NCBI RefSeq assembly: GCF_014204495.1
Contig: NZ_JACHLN010000002.1
Span: forward strand, 310,001-374,000
DNA length: 64,000 nucleotides
Direction of reading: 5' to 3'
Source of the DNA: Sphingomonas kyeonggiensis
Lineage (GTDB): Bacteria; Pseudomonadota; Alphaproteobacteria; Sphingomonadales; Sphingomonadaceae
Positions within the stretch are counted from its first letter, which is position 1, and each line of letters starts with the position of its first letter. Below, in pieces: positions 54,451-64,000 of this stretch. The position numbers were made by a program, and so were the translations under genes. The notes under the pieces are model-generated. The model worked only from the letters and a program-made list of their open reading frames with translations, did not search any database and was not told where the DNA came from.

Positions 54451-55214
54451 AAATCCGGATCCTGGGCTGCGGAACCTCCTCCGGCGTGCCAAGGATCGGA
54501 AACGACTGGGGTGATTGCGATCCGCTCGAGCCCAGGAACCGGCGGACCAGGGCCTCGGTCCTGGTCTCGACCGAAACGACCCGGATCCTGGTCGACACCA
54601 GCCCGGATTTCCGCGAGCAGGCCCTCGCGGCCGGGTTCAGCGACCTCGATGCGGTCATCTGGACCCATGACCACGCCGATCACTGCCACGGCATCGACGA
54701 CCTCCGCCAGATCATGCACGCGAGAAACGGCGAGCCGGTAAGGGGCCTCGCCCGCCCATTCACCCTCGAGCAGCTCGACCTTCGCTTCTCCTACGCCTTT
54801 CACGGCCGCGCACTCTACCGGCCGACGATCGCAATCGAGCCGCTGCCCGATGCAATCACGATCGGCGATATCCACATCAGGGTAGTCGATCAGCCGCACG
54901 GCGGCATAACCTCAGCCGGATTACGCTTCGACGCTAACGGAAAATCAATAGCTTATGCTATAGATTTCAATGAGATGACGAGTAATATGCGTAATCTATA
55001 TCAGGGTCTGGATCTGTGGGTGGTGGATTGCCTCCGTCGCGAACCGCACCCCACGCACGCGCATCTGGGCGAGGTGCTGCAATGGGTGAGCGACCTCCGC
55101 CCACGCCGGACCCTGTTGTCGCACATGGACAATTCGATGGATTATGCCACGCTCGTCGCGACGCTGCCCGAGGGCGTGGCGCCGGGCTATGACGGCATGG
55201 AGGTCGCGTTGTGA
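54447..55214 (+). CDS. Metallo-beta-lactamase-fold hydrolase (PhnP-like)
   Basis: 255 residues. The zinc motif is TH-DHADHCHG with LVDTSPDFREQAL upstream and HLGEVLQW-like and LSHMDNSMDY downstream. The opening KIRILGCGTSSGVPRIGNDWG and the DPLEPRNRRTRAS insert match the PhnP cyclic-phosphodiesterase subfamily. It probably hydrolyses a phosphodiester; the substrate is unknown. A stretch near 54915-55005 is unusually AT-rich with rare codons (ATA twice, CTA, TCA), unlike the rest of the gene. It overlaps both neighbours by 4 bases. Confidence 0.85.
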   Translation: MKIRILGCGTSSGVPRIGNDWGDCDPLEPRNRRTRASVLVSTETTRILVDTSPDFREQALAAGFSDLDAVIWTHDHADHCHGIDDLRQIMHARNGEPVRGLARPFTLEQLDLRFSYAFHGRALYRPTIAIEPLPDAITIGDIHIRVVDQPHGGITSAGLRFDANGKSIAYAIDFNEMTSNMRNLYQGLDLWVVDCLRREPHPTHAHLGEVLQWVSDLRPRRTLLSHMDNSMDYATLVATLPEGVAPGYDGMEVAL

Positions 55215-55855
55215 CCGATGATCGCATCATCCAGCTGATCTTGCTGCTCGGCGCGCTGATGCTGGCGCTCCGGGCGCTGTCAGCGCAGCGGATCAGCCTG
55301 CGCGGGTTGCTCCAGACAGTGCTGCTTTGGGGCATCATCGGCGTCACCATGGTGATCGTGCTCTATCATCGCCAGGAACTGGGCGGCCTGCTGGCTCGCG
55401 CGTCCGAAAAGCTCGGCTATGAGCAGCAGAGCGTCGTCGGCGATACGGTGCGCATCAAGATGAGTCCGGACGGGCATTTCTGGGCGCGCGTGCAGATCAA
55501 TGGCGTTGAGCGACGCATGCTGGTCGACAGCGGTGCCACGATCACCGCGATCTCGCGCGACACGGCCGAGGCCGCCGACGTCAAACCCGCATTGGCACCA
55601 CCCGTGCTGATCGAGACTGCCAATGGCACGGTCCAGGCGCAGTCGGCGCGTGCCGAGGAAGTCGCGATCGGGCCGCTTTCGACCCAGGACCTGCCACTGG
55701 TGGTGGGCGAGAGCTTTGGCGACCTCGACGTGCTCGGCATGAACTTCCTGTCGCGGCTGAAGTCGTGGCGCGTCGAGGATCGCACGCTGATCCTCGAGCC
55801 GCGCAAGCAAGCCGAAGCCCAGCTGGTGATCCCGCGTTCGCGAGACCGGGAATAG
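55211..55855 (+). CDS. Membrane-anchored retropepsin-like aspartic protease
   Basis: 214 residues, GTG start overlapping the upstream stop. Two membrane helices occupy about 7-25 and 35-52. A single retroviral-type aspartic protease domain follows, with the catalytic Asp106 in MLVDSGATITAISRDTA and a late LDVLGMNFLSRLKSW motif. The layout matches the clan AA family TIGR02281. It would work as a homodimer on the periplasmic face. The target is unknown. It closes the metG-tatD operon. Confidence 0.88.
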   Translation: MTDDRIIQLILLLGALMLALRALSAQRISLRGLLQTVLLWGIIGVTMVIVLYHRQELGGLLARASEKLGYEQQSVVGDTVRIKMSPDGHFWARVQINGVERRMLVDSGATITAISRDTAEAADVKPALAPPVLIETANGTVQAQSARAEEVAIGPLSTQDLPLVVGESFGDLDVLGMNFLSRLKSWRVEDRTLILEPRKQAEAQLVIPRSRDRE

Positions 55856-56086
55856 GCCGAGGGGCCAGTATCGCGCCCGCAGAGCCGCCAACATTTTACA
55901 TAATGCATATTATCGATCTAGCGCGGAGAGCGTTCCGGACCTCTCTCCGAGGCCCCCGCCGCGGTTTTCCGGCGTTCTTCGCCCAATGTGCCCAATGAGA
56001 ATGCCGCGCCCCGGCGCAATCGACCCTGAGCCTTTCCTTCGCGTGACCGCCTGCCTAGGGTCGCGGAGCATTTCCTGGAGGACCAA

Positions 56087-56848
56087 TTGACCAACCCTGC
56101 TCCCGCCATCGACCGCCTCGTCGCCATCATGGCGCGGTTGCGCGACCCGAAGACAGGCTGCGAATGGGATACGGTCCAGACCTTCGCCACGATCGCGCCC
56201 TATACGATCGAGGAAGCCTATGAAGTTGCCGATGCGATCGCGCGCGGCGACATGGCGGATCTGAAGGACGAGCTTGGCGACCTGTTGCTCCAGGTCGTGT
56301 TCCACAGCCGCATGGCCGAGGAAGCCGGCGACTTCGTCCTGGCCGATGTCGCCAACGCGATCAGCGACAAGATGGAGCGCCGCCACCCGCACATCTTCCT
56401 GGGCGCGGCCGAGGGCGGCCATCACCTTTGGGAACAAATCAAGGCCGCGGAGCGGGGCGAAAAGGGCCATGAAAGCGCGCTGGACGGTGTGGCGATCGGC
56501 CTCCCCGCCCTGCTCCGCGCCGAAAAGCTCCAGAAGCGCGCCGCCCGCACTGGCTTCGACTGGCCAGACCCCAGTGGCGCCCGCGCCAAGGTCGACGAGG
56601 AGCTGGCCGAGGTCGAGGCTGCGGTCACCCCGGCAGAGGTCGAGGAAGAGGTCGGTGACCTGCTGTTCGCGGTGGTCAACTGGGCACGCAAGCTGGGTGT
56701 CGATCCCGAGGCTGCATTGCGTGGTGCTAACAAGAAATTCGAGAAGCGTTTCAAGGCCATGGAGGATGAAGCTGGGGATGCGTTCGAAGGACTGAGCCTC
56801 GATGCCAAGGAAGAACTCTGGGTGAGAGCAAAGATCACCACACGATGA
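56087..56848 (+). CDS. mazG: Nucleoside triphosphate pyrophosphohydrolase MazG
   Basis: 253 residues from a TTG at 56087, selected because GGAGG lies six bases upstream. Two MazG domains are visible. The first (about 20-120) has CEWDTVQTFATIAPYTIEEAYEVADAI and the acidic LKDELGDLLLQVVFHSRMAEE. The second (about 145-235) has VDEELAEVEAAVTPAEVEEEVGDLLF. MazG hydrolyses NTPs to NMPs and pyrophosphate, cleaning the pool or lowering ppGpp effects. The stop overlaps the next ATG (ATGA). The 231 bases before it hold nothing clear. Confidence 0.95.
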   Translation: MTNPAPAIDRLVAIMARLRDPKTGCEWDTVQTFATIAPYTIEEAYEVADAIARGDMADLKDELGDLLLQVVFHSRMAEEAGDFVLADVANAISDKMERRHPHIFLGAAEGGHHLWEQIKAAERGEKGHESALDGVAIGLPALLRAEKLQKRAARTGFDWPDPSGARAKVDEELAEVEAAVTPAEVEEEVGDLLFAVVNWARKLGVDPEAALRGANKKFEKRFKAMEDEAGDAFEGLSLDAKEELWVRAKITTR

Positions 56849-57174
56849 AGAATGTTCTGTTCGTTTGTAGCCAGAACAAGCTGCGAAGCCCGACGGCGGA
56901 GCAGATCTTCGCCGATCATCCGGCGATAGAGACGAGTTCCGCCGGGACCAACAACGACGCCGAGAATCCACTCGATGCCGAACTGATCGAATGGGCGGAT
57001 TTGATCTTCGCGATGGAACGCGAGCATCGCAGCAAGATCCGGAAGCGCTATCGGTCGGCGCTGAACGGCAAGAACATCGTCGTTCTCGACATTCCCGACG
57101 AATATGCGTTCATGGATCCCGAGCTGATCGCACTGCTGCGCGCGCGGATGGCGCGCTACCTGCCGCCCGCCTGA
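56845..57174 (+). CDS. Low-molecular-weight protein-tyrosine-phosphatase-like protein
   Basis: 109 residues. The P-loop C(x)5R is at the N-terminus: VCSQNKLRSPTAE with Cys8 and Arg14. The acid loop normally DPY appears as VLDIPDEYAFM. It is shorter than classical LMW-PTPs (about 150 residues), matching a compact subfamily. It may dephosphorylate small phosphoesters or a protein. It is coupled to mazG by an ATGA overlap and converges on hflX with a 3-base gap. Confidence 0.82.
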   Translation: MKNVLFVCSQNKLRSPTAEQIFADHPAIETSSAGTNNDAENPLDAELIEWADLIFAMEREHRSKIRKRYRSALNGKNIVVLDIPDEYAFMDPELIALLRARMARYLPPA

Positions 57175-57177
57175 GCC

Positions 57178-58467
57178 TCAGCTCCGCGTCAGGAACCGCT
57201 CATAGTCCCGCGGTGCCATGCGCACCTCGTAGACTGCTTGATCGCCGTCCATCCCCTGCTCGATCACTTCGCCATGCTGGTGCAGCCAGGCAGCGGCGGC
57301 GCCGTCGGCGGGGTCGAGGTGGAGAGTGTAGCGACGGTGGCCTTCGGTGAGGCGGGCGGCGACCGCGGTGATGAGGGCGTCTACCCCTTCCCCGGTCACG
57401 GCCGAGACCGGCATCACGTCCTCGCGCTTCGCGGCCTCGGCGAGCAGCGCCTCACGGTGCTCGTCGTCGAGCAGATCGACCTTGTTCCAGGCTTCGAAGC
57501 GCGGCGTGGTCTCCGCAACGCCGATATCGGCGAGCACGGCCTCGACATCGTCCTTCTGCGCCTCGCTGTCCGGGTGCGCGATGTCGCGGACATGAATCAG
57601 CAGGTCGGCCGAGACCACCTCTTCCAGCGTCGCCTTGAAGGCGGCGACGAGCTGGGTCGGCAGCTCGGAGACGAAGCCCACCGTGTCCGAGAGGATCGCC
57701 TTGTCGATGCCGGGCAGCGAGATCTGGCGCAAGGTCGGATCGAGCGTGGCGAAGAGAAGATTCTCCGCCATGACGTCACTTCCGGTCAGGCGATTGAAAA
57801 GCGTGGACTTTCCGGCGTTGGTATAGCCGACCAGCGCAATCACCGGCCAGGGCGCGCGCTGGCGCCGGTCGCGGTGGAGCGTGCGGGTGCGGCTGACCGA
57901 ATCCAGCTCGCGACGCAGGCGCGCCATGCGGTCGCGGATCAGCCGGCGGTCGGCCTCGATCTGGGTTTCGCCCGGGCCGCCAAGGAAGCCGAAGCCGCCG
58001 CGCTGGCGCTCGAGGTGAGTCCAGCTGCGGACGAGACGACCCGCCTGGTAGTCGAGGTGCGCGAGCTCGACCTGGAGCCGGCCCTCGGCGGTGCGTGCGC
58101 GCTCGCCGAAGATCTCGAGGATCAGGCCGGTGCGGTCGATCACCTTGCAGCCGAGCCCGGTTTCGAGGTTGCGCTGCTGGACGGGCGTGAGGCTGGCGTC
58201 GAACACCGCGAGCGTCAGTTCGCTGTCACGGACCGTCTCGGCCAGGGCTTCCACCTGGCCCGAGCCGATCAGCGTGCCGGGCTTGGGCGCGCGGATGCGC
58301 AAGTGCACCCGCTCGACCACCTCGACGCCGATCGCGGCGGCAAGGCCTGCAGTTTCCTCCAGACGCGCGTCCGCGTCACGCGAGCTGCCGCCGAGGTCCG
58401 GATAGACCACGACCGCTCGCGCGCCCCGGGTGAATTCATCGGGGTCGCGCTCGAAACCGGTAGTCAT
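57178..58467 (-). CDS. hflX: Ribosome-associated GTPase HflX
   Basis: 429 residues. The N-terminal domain (about 10-110) ends near VFDASLTPVQQRNLETGLGCKVIDRTGLIL, the nucleotide-sensing HflX signature. A helical linker (GGPGETQIEADRRLIRDRMARLRRELD) leads to the G domain: P-loop GYTNAGKSTLFNRL, G2 FATLDPT, G3 DTVGF, and NKVDLL for guanine. HflX splits stalled ribosomes under stress. It lies 8 bases downstream of hfq, the conserved order. Confidence 0.96.
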   Translation of the reverse strand: MTTGFERDPDEFTRGARAVVVYPDLGGSSRDADARLEETAGLAAAIGVEVVERVHLRIRAPKPGTLIGSGQVEALAETVRDSELTLAVFDASLTPVQQRNLETGLGCKVIDRTGLILEIFGERARTAEGRLQVELAHLDYQAGRLVRSWTHLERQRGGFGFLGGPGETQIEADRRLIRDRMARLRRELDSVSRTRTLHRDRRQRAPWPVIALVGYTNAGKSTLFNRLTGSDVMAENLLFATLDPTLRQISLPGIDKAILSDTVGFVSELPTQLVAAFKATLEEVVSADLLIHVRDIAHPDSEAQKDDVEAVLADIGVAETTPRFEAWNKVDLLDDEHREALLAEAAKREDVMPVSAVTGEGVDALITAVAARLTEGHRRYTLHLDPADGAAAAWLHQHGEVIEQGMDGDQAVYEVRMAPRDYERFLTRS

Positions 58468-58475
58468 AGTATCGC

Positions 58476-58961
58476 TCAGTCGTCGCTATTCTGTTCCTCG
58501 GCGAGGTTCAGCGGGTGCGCCGGCTGGATCGTCGAGACAGCATGCTTGTAGACCAGCTGGGCCATGCCCTCGCGCTGGAGCAGCATGCAGAACAGGTCAA
58601 AGGCCGCGATCTGGCCCTGGAGCATCACGCCATTGACCAGGAACATCGTGACATTTTCCTGCTGGCGGCGGACCGCGTTCAGGAAAATCTCCTGCAATAC
58701 CGGGTTCTTGGACTGATATTCTCCCACCGCTTCGAGGAGCGGTGCAAGATCGACCGGGCCCGAGGGCATGATCGTGGAGATCGCGTGCTTGTAGATGAGC
58801 TGCGACTGGCCGTCGCGGCGGAGCAGCACCGAAAAATTGTCGAACCAGGTGACAATGCCCTGGAGCTTGACGCCCTTCACGAGGAACATCGTGACCGGGG
58901 TCTTCGACCGGCGCAGCGAGTTGAGGAACAGATCCTGAAGCGAGGTCTGCTTTTCGGCCAT
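58476..58961 (-). CDS. hfq: Tandem-domain RNA chaperone Hfq (two Sm domains fused)
   Basis: 161 residues, about twice the usual 80-100. Residues 1-66 are a full Hfq Sm domain ([33 protein letters not shown]). Residues 87-147 are a second one ([33 protein letters not shown]), joined by a Pro/Leu/Glu linker. Gln and YKH of the proximal face are kept in both (57-59, 138-140). The Lys before LQG is kept in the first (Lys32) but is Met in the second (Met113), a distal-face position. Three such chains could form the ring that six normal subunits make. It pairs sRNAs with mRNAs. The start at 58961 has only a weak ribosome-binding site. Confidence 0.95.
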   Translation of the reverse strand: MAEKQTSLQDLFLNSLRRSKTPVTMFLVKGVKLQGIVTWFDNFSVLLRRDGQSQLIYKHAISTIMPSGPVDLAPLLEAVGEYQSKNPVLQEIFLNAVRRQQENVTMFLVNGVMLQGQIAAFDLFCMLLQREGMAQLVYKHAVSTIQPAHPLNLAEEQNSDD

Positions 58962-59124
58962 CGTATGTGACTCTCTTTGTTGGCGGGAGTTTCCCGCTTG
59001 GCGCCGTTCTCCGGCGTCGGGTCCGCGCACCCGTGTGGTGCGCAGCGGCGTCCTTTTATGCGTTGGCGGCCGAATCGTCCAGCCGGGGAATGCTTCAGAC
59101 GTTGGTTGGAGCCGTGGCCCCGCC

Positions 59125-60504
59125 CTATTCTTCCCGGCTGTCGGTGATCCCGAGCAGCTTGAGCTTCCGGTGCAGCGCCGAGCGCTCCATGCCGATGAAG
59201 CTCGCCGTGCGCGAGATGTTGCCCGAGAAGCGGCGGATCTGGACGCGCAGATATTCGCGCTCGAAGCTTTCGCGCGCTTCCTTGAGCGGGGCACCCATGA
59301 TCGCGCTGGTGCCCATGCCGCCGCTGGTATCGGCCGGGCGGCCGAGCACTTCGGGGGGCAAAAGGTCGATGTCGATGCGGCCGATACGATCGCCCGGAGC
59401 CAGGATCACGGTGCGCTCGACGACGTTGCGGAGCTGGCGGACATTGCCCGGCCATTCATAGCTCTGCAGCGCGACCATCGCATCGGGCGCGATTTCCGGC
59501 GTCGGTACGCGGCGCTCGTTCGCATAGTGCGCGACGAAATGCTCGACCAGGACCGGGATGTCCTCGCGACGATCGGTAAGCGGCGGGATCGTCACCGGCA
59601 CGACGTTGAGCCGATAATAGAGGTCCTCGCGGAAGCGGCCCTCGGCGATCTCGCTCATCAGGTCGCGCGCGGTCGCCGAGACGACACGGACATCGACCTT
59701 GACCACCCGGGTGCCACCGACGCGCGTGAAGCTCTGGTCGGTCAGCACGCGCAGGATGCGCGCCTGGGTGGCGACCGGCATGTCGGCGATCTCGTCGAGG
59801 AACAGCGTGCCGCCATGCGCCTGTTCGAGCAGGCCGGTGCGGACCAGGTCCCCGCCCTCCTCGACGCCGAACAGCTCCTCCTCGACGCGTTCGGGCTGCA
59901 TGCGTGCGGCGCTGACGATGACGAAGGGCGCGGTGGCGCGCTGGCTCCAGCCGTGGAGCAGCCGGGCGGCGACTTCCTTGCCCGTGCCGGCGCCGCCGGT
60001 GATCAGCACGCGGCTGCCGGTGGAGGCGACGCGCTTGAGCGTGGCGCGAACGGTGTTGATCGAGCCCGACTGGCCGGTCAGGTCCTCCTCGCGGCCGGCC
60101 GAGGCGCGCAGCGAGGCGACTTCGCGCTTGAGCCGCTCGGTTTCGGTCGCGCGTTCGACGAGGAACAGCAGGCGCTCGGCCTCGAACGGCTTTTCGATGA
60201 AATCCGAGGCGCCGCGACGGATCGCGGCGACGGCGGTGTCGAGGTTGCCATGGCCCGAGATCACCAGCACCGGGATCGAGGGATCGCGGCGCTTGATCTC
60301 GTCGAGGATCTCGAGCCCGTCGAGCCGGGAGCCGTGCAGCCACACGTCGAGCAGCACCAGGCTGGGCCGCCGCTCGGCGATCGCTTCCAGCGCCTCGTCG
60401 CTGTTGGCGGCGCCGCGCGTCGAATAGCCCTCGTCCTCCAGCACGCCGGCGACCAGTTCACGGATGTCGCGCTCATCGTCGACGACCAGGATATCGAGAC
60501 TCAT
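59125..60504 (-). CDS. ntrX: NtrX response regulator
   Basis: 459 residues. The receiver domain (1-120) has phosphoacceptor Asp53 ([10 protein letters not shown]) and Lys105 (IEKPF). The AAA+ domain has Walker [13 protein letters not shown] (170-181) and Walker [14 protein letters not shown]. The sigma-54-contacting GAFTGA loop is absent: residues 211-224 read [14 protein letters not shown], with several residues missing against the family. A Fis-type helix-turn-helix ends the chain ([21 protein letters not shown]). With NtrY it senses nitrogen or redox state; without GAFTGA it probably acts with sigma-70 or as repressor, as reported for Rhodobacter NtrX. It overlaps ntrY (ATGA). Confidence 0.93.
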   Translation of the reverse strand: MSLDILVVDDERDIRELVAGVLEDEGYSTRGAANSDEALEAIAERRPSLVLLDVWLHGSRLDGLEILDEIKRRDPSIPVLVISGHGNLDTAVAAIRRGASDFIEKPFEAERLLFLVERATETERLKREVASLRASAGREEDLTGQSGSINTVRATLKRVASTGSRVLITGGAGTGKEVAARLLHGWSQRATAPFVIVSAARMQPERVEEELFGVEEGGDLVRTGLLEQAHGGTLFLDEIADMPVATQARILRVLTDQSFTRVGGTRVVKVDVRVVSATARDLMSEIAEGRFREDLYYRLNVVPVTIPPLTDRREDIPVLVEHFVAHYANERRVPTPEIAPDAMVALQSYEWPGNVRQLRNVVERTVILAPGDRIGRIDIDLLPPEVLGRPADTSGGMGTSAIMGAPLKEARESFEREYLRVQIRRFSGNISRTASFIGMERSALHRKLKLLGITDSREE

Positions 60505-62756
60505 GCCTTCCCACTTCCACTACGCGTAAGCACGGCGGGACGCGGTTCTTCGCCGCCCTCGCCTTCAGGAGCGCTCACCATTTCGGCGAGCTGATCGGTA
60601 TCGAAGCAGATCGTCACCAGCGTGCCGCCGCCCGGACGATCCGAGAAGGCGATGGTGCCGAAATGCTCCTCGACGATCTTCTTCACGATCGCGAGGCCGA
60701 GGCCGGTGCCCCGGCTGCGCGTCGTCATGTAGGGCTCGACGATCCGGTCACGCTCGACCGGCAGGCCGATGCCGTTGTCGGCCAGCGTCAGGGTGATCCT
60801 GCCGCCTTCCTCCGGGCTGATCGTCATGACGACCTGGCCCTGGGGCAGCGCCTCCCCTTCCCCGCGCGCCTCGATCGCCTCGACGGCGTTCTTGACGATA
60901 TTGGTGAAGGCCTGGCCGATCTGGCGGCGATCGCAGATCAGGCCGGGGGCCGGATCGGGCGCGTGCATCTCGAAATGGACCGTGGGATGGGCGACTTCGT
61001 GGAGGAACATCGCCTGGCGCGCGATGTCGAGCAGAGATTCCTGGCGGAACATCGGCTTGGGCATGCGCGCGAAGGAGGAGAATTCGTCGACCATGCGGCG
61101 CAGGTCTCCGACCTGGCGGACGATCGTGTCGGTCAGCTGGGCGAAGGTGCCGTCCTCGGGCTCGATCTTCTTGCCATAGCGGCGCTTGAGGCGCTCGGCG
61201 GCGAGCTGGATCGGGGTGAGCGGGTTCTTGATCTCATGCGCGATGCGGCGCGCGACATCGGACCAGGCGGCACGGCGCTGGTCGTTGAGCTGCTGGGTGA
61301 TGTCGTCGAAGGTGAGGACCTGGCCCGCCTCGTCGCTGGTGACCTTCACGGCGAGCGTGCGCGCATCGCCGCCGGTGCCGAGCTGGATCACCGCCTCGCG
61401 GTCGCCAGTGTCGAGCAGGTCGTTGAGCTCGGGCGCCAGCTCGGCCAACGGGTGGCCGACCAGCTCCTGTTCGCCCTGGTGGAGCAGCTCGATCGCGGAT
61501 TCGTTGATCAGGCGGACGTTGCGCTGGGCGTCGATCGAGATGACGCCCGCCGAGACGCCGGACATCACCGCTTCGATCAGGACGCGGCGGCTTTCGAGCT
61601 GGGCGTTGGCGGTGCGCAATGCCCCGGTCTGCTGCTCGAGACGCTCGGTCATGCCGTTGAAGGCGTCGCCCAAGGTGCTGATCTCGTCGCCGGTCTGCGG
61701 GATGTCGACGCGCGCGGCGAGGTCGCCGCCGGCAACGCGGCGGGCCGCGGTGACGAGCTGCTCGACCGGCTTGACCAGCCGATCGGCCACGGCAAGCGCG
61801 ATCCAGGTAGCGATGCTGACGATCAGCAATGCCACGCCGAACAGGACGGCGTTGAACTGGAGCTGGAGTGCCCGCGAGCGCGCCTGCAGGGCGTTGAACT
61901 CGGCGACGATCCGGTCCGCGCCCGAATTCTGCCGGTTCATGAAGTCCACGTTCACGCTGTTCGCGACGTAGAGGAAGATGTTCTGCGAGCGATCGAGCGG
62001 GGTGACGACCCACTGCTTCTCGGCGTCGAAATTGGTGTAGCTCTGCTCGTCCTTGAGCAGGTTGAGGACCTGGCCCGAGACACGCGCGGCGAAGGTCTTC
62101 GCGGGAGGCGCTTCCCAGGCGTACATCGCCTCGACCTGCTTGCCGCCGACGACGCGGAACACGACCGCCTGGTCGAACGAGCGGTAATAGAGCTGCTGGA
62201 GCAGGCTGCTCTGGAACGCCTGCGAATTGACCGGGATCTTGGGGAAATCGCCGGTGAGGTCATCGACCATGGTGCGCGCTTCGGTGGCCCAGCGCTGGGC
62301 GACGAGGCCGCGACCCTCCTTGGCGAGGTCCGTCGTCGCGTCGAAGGCGTTGCGCGCGCGCTCCGAGCCCCAGAGCTGGACGCCCGACTGGAACATCACC
62401 GATGCCGCGATCACGGTCAGCACAATCGGGATGCTCGCCATCAGGGTGAACACCGCGACGAGGCGGACATGGAGGCGCCCTCCCCCCGCCAGCGCCGACT
62501 TGGCGGCGCGGTGGATGGCGATGCGGCGACCGATCAGCACGATCAGCGCGACATAGGGGAGCAGGTTCGCCAGCAGCAGCGATGCGGCGACGCCGGGATT
62601 GAAGACCTGGTGCGAGAAATTGCGGACGAACAGGAATGTGGCGACCGGCGTGGCCACGGCCAGCGCCAGCACCACGATCTCCAGCAGCCGGATAGGCGCC
62701 AACTGCCGCCCTTTCGGCGTTACCTCGATCAGGGAATCGGCGGTGACGGCATCCAT
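60501..62756 (-). CDS. ntrY: NtrY sensor histidine kinase
   Basis: 751 residues from the ATG at 62756; an ATG at 62795 would add 13 residues, and neither has a strong ribosome-binding site. Three N-terminal membrane helices and a fourth near residue 315 flank a large periplasmic sensor region. HAMP (VAGGDLAARVDIPQTGDE) and PAS (AVMSGVSAGVISIDAQRNV) domains follow. The H-box is RRIAHEIKNPLTPIQLAAERL with the autophosphorylated His. The ATPase has NIVKNAVEAIE, ADNGIGLP and RGTGLGLAIVKKIVEEH. It phosphorylates NtrX. It lies between ntrC and ntrX. Confidence 0.94.
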   Translation of the reverse strand: MDAVTADSLIEVTPKGRQLAPIRLLEIVVLALAVATPVATFLFVRNFSHQVFNPGVAASLLLANLLPYVALIVLIGRRIAIHRAAKSALAGGGRLHVRLVAVFTLMASIPIVLTVIAASVMFQSGVQLWGSERARNAFDATTDLAKEGRGLVAQRWATEARTMVDDLTGDFPKIPVNSQAFQSSLLQQLYYRSFDQAVVFRVVGGKQVEAMYAWEAPPAKTFAARVSGQVLNLLKDEQSYTNFDAEKQWVVTPLDRSQNIFLYVANSVNVDFMNRQNSGADRIVAEFNALQARSRALQLQFNAVLFGVALLIVSIATWIALAVADRLVKPVEQLVTAARRVAGGDLAARVDIPQTGDEISTLGDAFNGMTERLEQQTGALRTANAQLESRRVLIEAVMSGVSAGVISIDAQRNVRLINESAIELLHQGEQELVGHPLAELAPELNDLLDTGDREAVIQLGTGGDARTLAVKVTSDEAGQVLTFDDITQQLNDQRRAAWSDVARRIAHEIKNPLTPIQLAAERLKRRYGKKIEPEDGTFAQLTDTIVRQVGDLRRMVDEFSSFARMPKPMFRQESLLDIARQAMFLHEVAHPTVHFEMHAPDPAPGLICDRRQIGQAFTNIVKNAVEAIEARGEGEALPQGQVVMTISPEEGGRITLTLADNGIGLPVERDRIVEPYMTTRSRGTGLGLAIVKKIVEEHFGTIAFSDRPGGGTLVTICFDTDQLAEMVSAPEGEGGEEPRPAVLTRSGSGKA

Positions 62757-62816
62757 CGTGGCCAAGCTAGATCGAGATTGTGGCAAAAAGAACACATAAT
62801 CGTGCGCAGTCTGTCG

Positions 62817-64000
<1,184 letters not shown>

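Overview
The window reads as a chromosomal segment from a GC-rich alphaproteobacterium of the order Sphingomonadales, probably Sphingomonas or a close relative. Three things point there. One is a TonB-dependent receptor of the Xanthomonas/Caulobacter/sphingomonad type. The second is an Hfq made of two Sm domains in one chain. The third is a bamA-skp-fabZ cluster with no lpxD or lpxA, as expected of bacteria that build their outer membrane from glycosphingolipids instead of lipid A. Nearly all of it is vertical housekeeping DNA: I see no prophage, transposase, CRISPR array or plasmid functions.

Layout. 1-7583: the tail of an unknown gene, a short RNase II-like protein, DUF1801 and glutathione-transferase genes, an orphan cysteine-containing protein, the tRNA hydroxylase TrhO with a dicarboxylate symporter, a Tat-exported M24 peptidase and an M50-like membrane peptidase. 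7584-19814: alaS, a tandem pair of paralogous exported proteins, a KefB-type antiporter, a TonB-dependent receptor translationally coupled to a secreted protein, icd, and a PmtA-like methyltransferase. 19923-22333: psd and pssA (phosphatidylethanolamine synthesis), then a small membrane protein whose promoter carries a LexA-type SOS box. 22488-37042: a growth super-cluster, rpsB, tsf, (a lipoprotein and a GH84 enzyme interposed), pyrH, frr, uppS, cdsA, dxr, rseP, bamA, skp, fabZ. From uppS to fabZ most genes overlap by 1-4 bases, so translation is probably coupled. 37184-45962: rpmE, a PilZ protein, a DUF2332 protein, a chemoreceptor and a second TonB-dependent receptor. 45985-57174: tRNA-Ser, cell-wall enzymes (lytic transglycosylase, RlpA-like, D,D-carboxypeptidase), holB, metG, tatD, a metallo-beta-lactamase-fold hydrolase, an aspartic protease, mazG and a small phosphatase. 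57178-64000, minus strand: hflX, hfq, ntrX, ntrY and the C-terminal part of ntrC.

The genes together serve translation (rpsB, tsf, frr, alaS, metG, rpmE, tRNA-Ser), envelope biogenesis (uppS, cdsA, dxr, rseP, bamA, skp, fabZ, psd, pssA, dac, lytic enzymes) and nitrogen/RNA regulation (ntr genes, hfq, hflX). Intergenic gaps hold several families of palindromic repeats. One 27-29 bp inverted repeat occurs four times with compensatory base changes, and a cloverleaf-like composite palindrome lies directly before holB, where many alphaproteobacteria carry tmk.

The most promising undescribed element is the LexA-box promoter driving a 73-residue single-span membrane protein (21429-21790). Its architecture resembles that of SOS-induced small membrane division inhibitors such as Caulobacter SidA. 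Functional statements rest on motif reading only; no database search was run.
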